Made by a program: the position numbers and the translations under genes
Part shown: positions 27,004 through 35,800 of the stretch, in pieces
How positions within the stretch are numbered: the stretch's first letter is position 1
Layout of the letters: each line of letters starts with the position of its first letter
Notes under the pieces: model-generated
Databases searched by the model: none
What the model saw: the letters and a program-made list of their open reading frames with translations, nothing else
Told to the model about the DNA's origin: nothing
Assembly: GCA_036377675.1 (NCBI GenBank)
Contig: DASUXY010000024.1
Location: forward strand, 42,492 to 106,491
Source of the DNA: DASUXY01 sp036377675
Lineage (GTDB): Bacteria; Bacillota; Bacilli; Bacillales; Amphibacillaceae
DNA: 64,000 nt
Reading direction: 5' to 3'

Positions 27004-27039
27004 AGGTGATAAGGGGATAGACCTTTTATCACCTTTTTT
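27004..27039 (+). terminator. Terminator/attenuator between rpsB and tsf
   Basis: AGGTGATAA (27004-27012) pairs with TTATCACCT (27026-27034), followed by TTTTTT. It lies between two genes normally co-transcribed, so it probably sets the S2 to EF-Ts ratio. Confidence 0.75.
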
Positions 27040-27083
27040 ACCACAACATAAAAAATAAACGACCTATCTAAGGAGGATGCAAG

Positions 27084-27968
27084 ATGGCAGTAACAGCTAA
27101 AATGGTTAAAGAGCTTCGTGAAAAAACAGGTGCGGGTATGATGGATTGTAAAAAAGCCCTTGAAGAAACAGGTGGCGATTTAAGTAAAGCAATCGATTAT
27201 TTACGTGAAAAAGGAGTAGCAAAAGCAGCGAAAAAGGCAGACCGCATTGCTGCAGAAGGTCTTACACATATTGAAGTCGATCAAAATACCGGAGTTTTAT
27301 TGGAAGTGAACTGTGAAACGGACTTTGTAACGAAAAACGACCAATTTAAACAATTGTTGGCTGAACTAGGCAAACATCTCGTCAAACAAAAGCCAGAAAC
27401 AGTTGAAGAAGCTTTACAACAAAAACTTCACGGTGAAGGAGAAACGGTTGAAACCTACATAAATTCTGCCGTATCTACAATCGGTGAAAAGATATCTTTA
27501 CGTCGCTTTACAATTATCGAAAAAACTGACGATGATGTCTTTGGCACATATTTACATATGGGTGGACGGATTGGTGTCTTAGCCCTTCTTGAAGGAACAA
27601 CAGATGAAAGTGTTGCTAGAGATGTCTCTATGCATATAGCGGCGATCAATCCAAGTTATATCTCTCGTGATGATGTAGCAGAAGAAGAAGTGAATCATGA
27701 ACGTGAAATTTTAAAAACACAAGCCTTAAATGAAGGTAAACCTGAACATATCGTTGAGAAAATGGTTGAAGGTCGTCTCGGCAAGTTTTTTGAGGAAATC
27801 TGTTTGTTAGAACAAGAATTTGTTAAAAATCCAGATCAAAAAGTGAAAGACTTTGTAGAAGAAAGCGGTGCAACAGTTAAAAATTTTGTCCGTTATGAAG
27901 TTGGCGAAGGAATTGAAAAGCGCGACGAGAATTTTGCTGATGAAGTCATGAGTCAAATTAAAAAATAA
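27084..27968 (+). CDS. tsf: Elongation factor Ts
   Basis: Nucleotide-exchange factor for EF-Tu. It has 294 residues. The N-terminal UBA-like domain reads VKELREKTGAGMMDCKKAL (about 9-27), followed by the EF-Tu-contact motif CETDFVT and the dimer core. AAGGAGG precedes the ATG, and the only gene-free space before it is taken by the rpsB-tsf hairpin, so it depends on read-through. Confidence 0.96.
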   Translation: MAVTAKMVKELREKTGAGMMDCKKALEETGGDLSKAIDYLREKGVAKAAKKADRIAAEGLTHIEVDQNTGVLLEVNCETDFVTKNDQFKQLLAELGKHLVKQKPETVEEALQQKLHGEGETVETYINSAVSTIGEKISLRRFTIIEKTDDDVFGTYLHMGGRIGVLALLEGTTDESVARDVSMHIAAINPSYISRDDVAEEEVNHEREILKTQALNEGKPEHIVEKMVEGRLGKFFEEICLLEQEFVKNPDQKVKDFVEESGATVKNFVRYEVGEGIEKRDENFADEVMSQIKK

Positions 27969-28090
27969 ACATCAGTTAGCCTTTCGAGCGTATTTTTACG
28001 AGAAATAGATCAAGGCAACAAATCGGTTAAAATCACTACTGTCGATTGACGTGATTTATCTTAATAACTGAGTAGTGCAATAAGTAGATG

Positions 28091-28113
28091 GGGGACATGT
28101 ATTGTTCCCTATT
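28091..28113 (+). terminator. Weak hairpin between tsf and pyrH
   Basis: GGGGACA pairs with TGTTCCC (one G-U) around a 5-nt loop and is followed by TATTTCTT. A partial terminator for tsf is plausible. Confidence 0.4.
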
Positions 28114-28185
28114 TCTTAATAAAATAATTGAAATTGAAAGAGACAGCAGAGAAAAACTATAAATTAAAGTTCTATGGAGGTTATC

Positions 28186-28908
28186 ATGACAACAGCTCGT
28201 TACCGTAGAATCGTATTAAAACTAAGTGGAGAAGCATTAAGTGGTGAGCGAGGATATGGGATCGAACCATCAGTTATTCAATCGATTGCAGCACAGATTA
28301 AAGAAGTTTCTGAACTAGGTATTGAAATAGCTATCGTTGTTGGTGGTGGAAACATTTGGCGTGGCAAAGTAGGCAGTGAGATGGGAATGGACCGTGCAAA
28401 TGCTGACTATATGGGAATGTTAGCTACAGTTATGAATGCACTCGCTTTACAAGACAGCTTAGAAAAGATCGGAATCCCTACTCGAGTACAGACATCGATC
28501 GAAATGCGTCAAGTTGCCGAACCGTACATTCGAAGAAAGGCAATTCGGCATTTAGAGAAAAAGCGTGTCGTTATTTTTGCCGCTGGAACAGGAAATCCAT
28601 ACTTTTCCACAGATACAACAGCAGCTTTACGTGCAGCAGAAATTGAAGCTGATGTCATATTAATGGCAAAAAACAATGTTGATGGGGTTTACTCAGATGA
28701 CCCTAAAGTAAATAAGGATGCCAAAAAATATGATAACCTATCATATATGGACATGTTAAATGAAGGTCTCGGTGTCATGGACTCGACTGCATCATCATTA
28801 TGTATGGACAATGATATACCATTAATTGTATTTTCTATTACAGATGAAGGTAATATTAAAAAAGTCGTTTTAGGTGAAACGATCGGAACAACGATAAGGG
28901 GGAAGTAA
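28186..28908 (+). CDS. pyrH: UMP kinase
   Basis: Phosphorylates UMP to UDP for RNA and cell-wall precursors. It has 240 residues, as in B. subtilis. The amino-acid-kinase fold motifs are RIVLKLSGEAL, VVGGGNIWRG, AAGTGNPYFSTDT and MAKNNVDGVY. The frame is open from ATG 28174, which itself overlaps the GGAGG; ATG 28186 fits the Shine-Dalgarno. It is coupled to frr one base apart. Confidence 0.96.
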   Translation: MTTARYRRIVLKLSGEALSGERGYGIEPSVIQSIAAQIKEVSELGIEIAIVVGGGNIWRGKVGSEMGMDRANADYMGMLATVMNALALQDSLEKIGIPTRVQTSIEMRQVAEPYIRRKAIRHLEKKRVVIFAAGTGNPYFSTDTTAALRAAEIEADVILMAKNNVDGVYSDDPKVNKDAKKYDNLSYMDMLNEGLGVMDSTASSLCMDNDIPLIVFSITDEGNIKKVVLGETIGTTIRGK

Positions 28909-28909
28909 C

Positions 28910-29467
28910 ATGGTACAGTCAATTATGAACGAATTACGCGATGAAATGTCCGAAGCGATTCAAGCTTACTCCAAAAATTTGGCAACCGTAAGAGCCGGAA
29001 GAGCAAATCCAAATATTTTGGATAACGTCTTTGTTGAATATTACGGCGCACCTACACCACTTAATCAATTGGCATCAGTTTCCGCACCAGAAGCCCGACT
29101 GCTCGTCATTACTCCTTATGATAAATCTGCACTAGGAGACATTGAACGGGCTATTCAAAAGGCTGATTTAGGTTTTTTCCCATCGAATGATGGAAATGTT
29201 GTACGTATTAGCATTCCAGCCCTTACAGAAGAAAGGCGTAAAGAGTTAGTAAAAGTAGTTGGGAAATATGCCGAGGAAGCGCGCGTCCAAATAAGAAACG
29301 TCCGACGTGATGGTAATGATCAACTGAAAAAAGCAGAGAAAAATGGCGACATAACTGAAGACGAATTACGTGCTTATCAAGATGACGTTCAAAAAGAAAC
29401 AGATAAATTTATAAATGAAGTCGATGAGCTTGCTCAAAAGAAAGAAGAGGAAATTATGGAGGTTTAA
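28910..29467 (+). CDS. frr: Ribosome recycling factor
   Basis: Splits post-termination ribosomes together with EF-G. It has 185 residues and the usual long three-helix-bundle sequence with RAGRANPNILD, YYGAPTPLNQLASV, IPALTEERRKELVK and RNVRRDGNDQLKK. The start follows the pyrH stop after one base, so the two are translationally coupled. A terminator ends the unit. Confidence 0.96.
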   Translation: MVQSIMNELRDEMSEAIQAYSKNLATVRAGRANPNILDNVFVEYYGAPTPLNQLASVSAPEARLLVITPYDKSALGDIERAIQKADLGFFPSNDGNVVRISIPALTEERRKELVKVVGKYAEEARVQIRNVRRDGNDQLKKAEKNGDITEDELRAYQDDVQKETDKFINEVDELAQKKEEEIMEV

Positions 29468-29504
29468 TTCTTCGGTTCCACCATTTGTGACAAATAGATG
29501 TGTC

Positions 29505-29542
29505 AAAGGCCCTCATGTTTAGGAAGGGGCCTTTTGTTTTTT
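29505..29542 (+). terminator. Terminator of pyrH-frr
   Basis: AAAGGCCC pairs with GGGCCTTT around an A/G-rich loop, followed by TGTTTTTT. Confidence 0.8.
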
Positions 29543-29562
29543 GGTTAATAAACAGTTATAAT
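29534..29562 (+). promoter_or_regulatory. Candidate sigma-A promoter of uppS
   Basis: TTGTTT (29534-29539), 17-bp spacer, perfect TATAAT (29557-29562). It overlaps the T tract of the frr terminator and lies about 100 bp before uppS. Confidence 0.5.
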
Positions 29563-29664
29563 AATTATTGTGTCTTCATGATATAAAATGGTTTGTTTAT
29601 AAATATACATATGGAAAAGTTTTATAAAATTTAGTTGTGTTAATTAGTAGTTGGGGGACAAATT

Positions 29665-30447
29665 ATGCCATTTAAACTTCCTTTTTTTAAAAATAATGAA
29701 CCAAAATCATCCATGCCACTCCATTCGGATGAACTATACAACATACCACATCACGTAGCCATTATTATGGATGGTAATGGAAGGTGGGCGAAAAAACGTG
29801 GGCTACCACGAGTAGCTGGCCATAAAGAAGGTATTAAAGCCGTTTCAAACACTGTTCAAGCAGCAGTAGATTTCAATGTTAATATACTTACATTGTTCGC
29901 TTTTTCAACAGAAAATTGGAAACGTCCTAAATCTGAAGTGAAATATCTTATGCGCCTTCCGAAAGAGTTTTTACATTTTTATTTACCTGATTTAATTAAA
30001 AATAATGTACGGATTGAAACGATTGGTCATTTTGATGGTTTACCCGAAGTAACGAAGGAAGCTATCTTATATGCAAAAGAAAAAACGAGCAAAAATGATG
30101 GTCTTTTAGTAAACTTTGCTATGAATTATGGTGGGCGATCGGATATTATCCATGCGATTAAAAAGGTAGTGTCAGACATCGATCGTTATAAGCTTTCTAT
30201 AGAAACTTTAGATGAAACTGTTTTTTCACGATATTTATACACAGAAGACTTGCCGGATCCTGATTTATTAATCCGAACAAGTGGGGAAAAACGTTTAAGT
30301 AACTTCTTATTATGGCAGTTAGCCTATTCAGAGTTTTGGTTCACAGATGTTTTATGGCCAGATTTTACAAAAGAGACATTTCGACAAGCACTGCTCGACT
30401 ATCAACAACGAAAAAGACGTTATGGAGGGATTGAAGGTGGTGAGTAA
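29665..30447 (+). CDS. uppS: Undecaprenyl diphosphate synthase
   Basis: Cis-prenyltransferase that condenses eight isopentenyl units onto farnesyl diphosphate to make the lipid carrier of cell-wall synthesis. It has 260 residues. The catalytic Asp36 lies in IIMDGNGRWAKKRGLPR; later motifs are FAFSTENWKRP and DLLIRTSGEKRLSNFLLWQ. A basic, phenylalanine-rich N-terminus is typical of Bacillus UppS. It is followed closely by cdsA. Confidence 0.96.
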   Translation: MPFKLPFFKNNEPKSSMPLHSDELYNIPHHVAIIMDGNGRWAKKRGLPRVAGHKEGIKAVSNTVQAAVDFNVNILTLFAFSTENWKRPKSEVKYLMRLPKEFLHFYLPDLIKNNVRIETIGHFDGLPEVTKEAILYAKEKTSKNDGLLVNFAMNYGGRSDIIHAIKKVVSDIDRYKLSIETLDETVFSRYLYTEDLPDPDLLIRTSGEKRLSNFLLWQLAYSEFWFTDVLWPDFTKETFRQALLDYQQRKRRYGGIEGGE

Positions 30448-30450
30448 ATT

Positions 30451-31239
30451 ATGAAGCAACGGATTATCACAGCTATTGTAGCACTACTTATCTTTGTACC
30501 GATTGTCTTACTTGGGGACTGGCCTTTCATTCTTTTAGTATATGCGATGGCTACGATAGGTATAATGGAATTAATGCGGATGCGAAAGATAGCTTTTTTT
30601 TCACTTCCTTCAATTGTAGCAACCGTTCTCGTCTGGATTATGTTAATCCCTTCTTCAGTAAACATTTCTTTAACGATTACGAAATTAGAAGTGCTCGCTA
30701 TATTTGTGTTTATTTCACTTATTTATACAGTTTTAGTAAAAAATAAGTTTACGTTTGATGACGTAGGGTTTATGATGATAGCAGCTCTTTATATAAGTAT
30801 CGGCTTTTATTATTTTCAAGAAACACGCCTGTTTTCAGAATTAGGACTACCACATGTATTTTTTGGATTGCTCATCATTTGGTCGACGGATACGGGTGCA
30901 TATTTTTTTGGCCGTTCACTAGGAAAAAGAAAGTTATGGCCACAGATCAGTCCGAATAAGACGATTGGTGGCGCACTAGGTGGAATTTTTCTCGCGTTAG
31001 TCGTTGGTTCAATTTATCACTTCATCTTTCCGATGTCTCATTCGTTTTTAATCGTCGTCATTGTAATTGTGATGGCATCTATTTTTGGACAAATTGGTGA
31101 TTTAGTAGCATCGGCTTATAAACGACATTACAGAGTAAAAGATTCAGGTAAACTTTTGCCAGGACATGGTGGAATCCTTGACCGAATGGATAGTATGCTA
31201 TTCGTCTTTCCTTTATTACATTTGATTCAATTTTTTTAA
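30451..31239 (+). CDS. cdsA: Phosphatidate cytidylyltransferase
   Basis: Makes CDP-diacylglycerol, the precursor of phosphatidylglycerol and other phospholipids. It has 262 residues with about eight hydrophobic membrane segments and the intact C-terminal signature SAYKRHYRVKDSGKLLPGHG then GILDRMD. The start follows GGTGGTGAG three bases after uppS. In Bacillus dxr comes next; here only 121 bp separate it from rasP. Confidence 0.95.
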   Translation: MKQRIITAIVALLIFVPIVLLGDWPFILLVYAMATIGIMELMRMRKIAFFSLPSIVATVLVWIMLIPSSVNISLTITKLEVLAIFVFISLIYTVLVKNKFTFDDVGFMMIAALYISIGFYYFQETRLFSELGLPHVFFGLLIIWSTDTGAYFFGRSLGKRKLWPQISPNKTIGGALGGIFLALVVGSIYHFIFPMSHSFLIVVIVIVMASIFGQIGDLVASAYKRHYRVKDSGKLLPGHGGILDRMDSMLFVFPLLHLIQFF

Positions 31240-31360
31240 AAATGATTTCTTGTACAAATGTAAGTAAAAGAGTTAAAATGAACGTATATTAAAAAAAAGT
31301 TGTTTTGTTCAGTCCAATAACGATACGTGAATCTTTTCTCGTAAAGGATGGTGCTCTTTT

Positions 31361-32626
31361 TTGAATACAATTATTGCTTTTATTTTCATGTTTGGTTTGC
31401 TCGTGTTTGTCCATGAGTTAGGACATTTAATCTTTGCGAAGCGTGCGGGGATGCTCGCGCGTGAATTTGCAATCGGCTTTGGTCCTAAAATATTTGTGTT
31501 TATGAAAAATGAAACGTTATATACGATTCGCCTACTTCCTATTGGCGGGTATGTTCGGGTCGCTGGAGATGATCCAGAAATTGTCGACATCCGACCAGGG
31601 CACCATATTGGACTCGAGTTCAATGATGAAGGTAAAGTGGATAAAATAATCGTTAACAATAAGTCAAAACATCCCAATGCTCGAGTAATTGAAGTTTCGT
31701 TTTGTGACTTGGATCACCGTTTAAAAATTGAAGGTTATGAACCAGGAGATGACGAAGGAGAAAAGCTTTGTTTTGATGTCGATCGAAAAGCACTTTTTGT
31801 AATGGATGAAACGGAAACACAAATCGCTCCGTATGATAGACAATTTGCATCGAAAAGTGTTGGACAACGTGCGATGCAATTGTTTGCTGGACCGATGATG
31901 AATTTTTTGTTAGCGATTTTTATTTTCTTTATTTTAGGAGTTATCCAAGGTGTTCCTTCTAAAGAGGCATTTGTTGGGGAAATTATGCCTGAAAGTCCGG
32001 CAGAAGAAGCTGGTTTTCAATCAGGTGACAAAATCGTTCTAATCGATGGGAAATCGATTCATTCATGGGAAGAATTTACAACAATTGTTCGCGAACACCC
32101 GGGTGATGAATTGACGATGACTGTTGAACGAGATGGGATGACCGAGCAGTTGGAAGTTGTCCCTAAAAAGGTGGAAATAGAAGAAGATATGACGATTGGC
32201 CAAATCGGGATTAGCGCACTGTATGAAAAATCCCTTATGAAATCCGTTCAGTTTGGATTTACGTACACATATGAAGTGTCCACCTTAATCTTTAAAAGCC
32301 TCGGAATGCTGATCAGTGGTCAATATTCACTCGATATGTTAGCAGGTCCTGTAGGAATTTATGATTTAACGGATCAAGTTGTCCAAACCGGATTTATGAA
32401 TTTTCTCATGTGGACGGCCATTTTAAGCGTCAACCTCGGAATTGTTAACTTATTACCATTACCAGCTCTAGATGGTGGACGATTATTATTTGTCGGAATT
32501 GAAGCTGTTCGCGGTCAACCGATTGATCCGCAAAAAGAAGGACTCGTCCACGTTATCGGGTTTCTATTACTTATGTTATTGATGATTGTCGTTACGTGGA
32601 ATGACATTCAACGTTTATTTTTATAA
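31361..32626 (+). CDS. rasP: Site-2 metalloprotease RasP
   Basis: Intramembrane zinc protease of the RseP/YluC class; in B. subtilis it cuts anti-sigma factor RsiW, FtsL and remnant signal peptides. It has 421 residues: a first membrane helix with HELGH (His18, Glu19, His22), a central PDZ domain (about 200-280, with the GFQSGDKIVLIDG loop), and a C-terminal helix with NLLPLPALDGGRL holding the third zinc ligand (near 370). It starts at TTG 31361 after AAAGGATGGTG. Its normal neighbours dxr (before) and proS (after) are both absent. Confidence 0.95.
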   Translation: MNTIIAFIFMFGLLVFVHELGHLIFAKRAGMLAREFAIGFGPKIFVFMKNETLYTIRLLPIGGYVRVAGDDPEIVDIRPGHHIGLEFNDEGKVDKIIVNNKSKHPNARVIEVSFCDLDHRLKIEGYEPGDDEGEKLCFDVDRKALFVMDETETQIAPYDRQFASKSVGQRAMQLFAGPMMNFLLAIFIFFILGVIQGVPSKEAFVGEIMPESPAEEAGFQSGDKIVLIDGKSIHSWEEFTTIVREHPGDELTMTVERDGMTEQLEVVPKKVEIEEDMTIGQIGISALYEKSLMKSVQFGFTYTYEVSTLIFKSLGMLISGQYSLDMLAGPVGIYDLTDQVVQTGFMNFLMWTAILSVNLGIVNLLPLPALDGGRLLFVGIEAVRGQPIDPQKEGLVHVIGFLLLMLLMIVVTWNDIQRLFL

Positions 32627-32651
32627 ACGACAACGATTCTTGAGATACAGA

Positions 32652-32680
32652 TTGACAATCATTTACAAATAGTAGAAAAT
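32652..32680 (+). promoter_or_regulatory. Candidate sigma-A promoter of polC
   Basis: TTGACA (32652-32657), 17-bp spacer, GAAAAT (32675-32680). The -35 is consensus; the -10 matches 4 of 6. Confidence 0.5.
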
Positions 32681-32725
32681 CAACGCAAATGATTACGAAC
32701 ATGTTAAAATAAAAGCTAAACGATG

Positions 32726-32761
32726 AAAACCCTTGTCTCGTATTTGTTCGACAAGGGTTTC
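32726..32761 (+). terminator. Hairpin in the rasP-polC spacer
   Basis: Perfect 11-bp stem AAACCCTTGTC (32727-32737) with GACAAGGGTTT (32750-32760), 12-nt loop, no long T run. It lies downstream of the candidate polC promoter, so it may act in the polC leader as well as after rasP. The core stem recurs before rimP and spoIIIE. Confidence 0.6.
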
Positions 32762-32802
32762 AATGATTGTAGCTCATTTGTACGTTTGAGGAGGGATATG
32801 TA

Positions 32803-35800
32803 ATGGAATTATCGAAGCACGATCAAATGAATATATTATTAAAACAGCTACATATGCCCCGAGAATATGGTGAATCTTACTTTAAAGATGCTCGCTTTAA
32901 GCGTTTAGATGTATATAAAAATAAAAAACTTTGGCATTTTCATATCCATTTACAAAAGGTGTTGCCATTTGAGATTTACGAATTATTACGAGCTAAGCTT
33001 CATGAAGCTTTCCGACATATTGCCCAGACGGATTTAACCATTGATACGGATGACAATCAATGTCCAGACAATACGGTTCATGCTTATTGGCACGACTTCT
33101 TACATACATTAGATCATATTTCTCCAGCTTATAAAGATTTGGTTTATAATCAAACCCCAGAAGTGAAGCATCAGAAGCTGATGATTGTAGCAAGAAATGA
33201 TGCAGAGGCAACTGCTTTAAAGAAAAGGTTAGAAGGTCATTTTCAAAGATATTGTAAAAAAGTTGGTCTCTCTTCCTTCACAATTGATGTCGAAGTGAAG
33301 ACAGAGAAAAAAGATCTTCTTAAATTTAGAGAACAAAAGGCTATAGAAGATAAAGAAATCGCTTTAAAAACTGTTCAGGACAAAGAAAAGCGTGATTTAG
33401 ATCGAATGAATAAAGAACAAAATAAGCCTTTCTTGCTCGGCTATCCAATCCAAGATGAACCGATCCAAATGGAAGAAATTCAGGATGAAGAACGTCGAGT
33501 AACGGTTCAAGGGTATGTTTTTGCTGTTGATATCCGCGAACTTCGTTCAGGAAGAAGCTTATTAATTGCTAAAGCGACCGATTATACGGATTCATTAGAA
33601 ATTAAAATGTTTTCCAGAAATGATGAAGATGCAGAAGCATTTGAACAGTTGACAAAAGGGATGTGGATAAAAGCGAGAGGCCGCATTCAAACAGATATGT
33701 ATACGAACGAATTGACGATGATGGCAAACGATATTCATGAGGTGAAGGTTGAATGTCGTACAGATGAAGCTCCTCCTGAAGGGAAAAGAGTTGAGCTACA
33801 TGCGCACACGACGATGAGTCAATTAGACGCTGTCGTCTCTCCTGAACGATTAATTCAACAAGCTGCTCAGTGGGGACACGAAGCAATAGCGATTACGGAT
33901 CATGCGGTTGTTCAAGGGTTCCCTGAGGCTCATTTTGCAAGTAAGGAACATGATGTAAAGGTTATTTATGGTGTAGAAGCTAATTTAGTAGATGATGGTG
34001 TACCGATTGCTTATAATGAACAAGATGTAGATTTTGCAACGGGAACCTTTGTTGTTTTTGACGTAGAAACGACGGGTTTATCCGCTGTATACGATACAAT
34101 TATTGAACTTGCAGGCGTTAAAATTCATCAAGGAGAAATTATCGATCGTTTCGAATCGTTTGCCAATCCACATCGACCTCTATCAGATACGATTGTACAG
34201 TTAACGGGTATTACGGATGAGATGGTTGAAGATGCACCAGAAATCGGAGACGTGCTTAAAAAGTTTTATGAATGGACGAAAGATACCGTTTTAGTTGCTC
34301 ACAATGCAAATTTTGACATCGGTTTTTTAAATCAAGGATATAAAAGAATAGACTATGAAGAAGTTATGCAACCCGTCATCGACACGTTGGAGTTAGCTAG
34401 ATTTTTATTTCCTGGATTACGCAATCATCGTCTAAATACGTTATGTAAACATTTAGATATCGAATTGACGAATCACCATCGAGCTATTTATGATGCAGAA
34501 GCGACAGGATATTTGTTTTGGAATTTTGTTCAAAAGTTAACGGAAAGAAACATTACGAACCATTTGCAATTAAATGATCATATAGGTAAAGGTGATGCTT
34601 ATAAACGTTCGCGACCTTTTCATTGTATTTTGCTTGCCCAAAATGAGGAAGGACTCAAAAACTTATACAAGCTCGTGTCCTCTGCTCATATCGATTACTT
34701 TTATCGCGTACCACGTATTCCACGTTCCTTGTTACAACAATTGCGCTCAGGTATTTTAGTCGGTTCTGCTTGCGATCAAGGAGAAGTTTTTGAAACGATG
34801 ATGCAAAAGTCGGATGAAGAAGCAGAACGAGTAGCTGAATTTTATGACTATATTGAAGTTCAACCACCGACAAACTATATTCATTTACTTGATCGCGAAT
34901 TCGTTCAAAATGAGGCACAAATATTAGATATTATTACAAAACTCGTTAACTTAGGAAAGCGTATGAACAAGCCTGTCGTAGCAACGGGAAATGCGCATTA
35001 CATTGATGATCATGAAAAATTATATCGAAAAATATTAATCGCTTCGCAAGCAGGCAATCCTTTAAATCGGCAAACACTCCCCGATACACCGTTTCGGACG
35101 ACTGATGAAATGCTCGACTGTTTTTCATTTTTAGGCGAAGAAACGGCAAAGCAGATCGTAGTGACGAATACGCAAAAAATTGCTAACAGCATTGGTGATG
35201 TATCACCGATAAAAGATGGTCTATATACTCCAGTCATTGATGGTGCTGACGAAGAGATGAAAAATCTTTGTTACAGTCGAGCGAAACAAATTTATGGAGA
35301 TCCCCTTCCGGAAATCGTTGAAAAACGTTTAGAAAAAGAATTGTCTAGTATTATTGGACATGGTTTTGCGGTGATTTATTTAATTTCTCATAAACTCGTA
35401 AAAAAATCACTAGACGACGGGTATCTCGTTGGTTCACGAGGATCAGTCGGGTCCTCACTTGCTGCAACAATGGCAGAAATAACAGAGGTGAATCCTTTAC
35501 CACCGCATTACGTTTGTTTACAATGTCATTATCATGAGTTTATTACGGACGGTTCAGTCGGAAGTGGCTTTGATTTACCTAATAAACAGTGTCCACGATG
35601 CGATACATCGTTAACGAAAGACGGTCAAGACATTCCGTTTGAAACGTTTCTCGGCTTTAAAGGAGATAAGGTTCCTGACATTGATTTAAACTTTTCCGGG
35701 GACTACCAGCCGAAAGCGCACCATTATACGAAGCAACTGTTTGGAGAAGATTTCGTATATCGTGCCGGTACGATTGGTACGATTGCAAATAAAACGGCCT

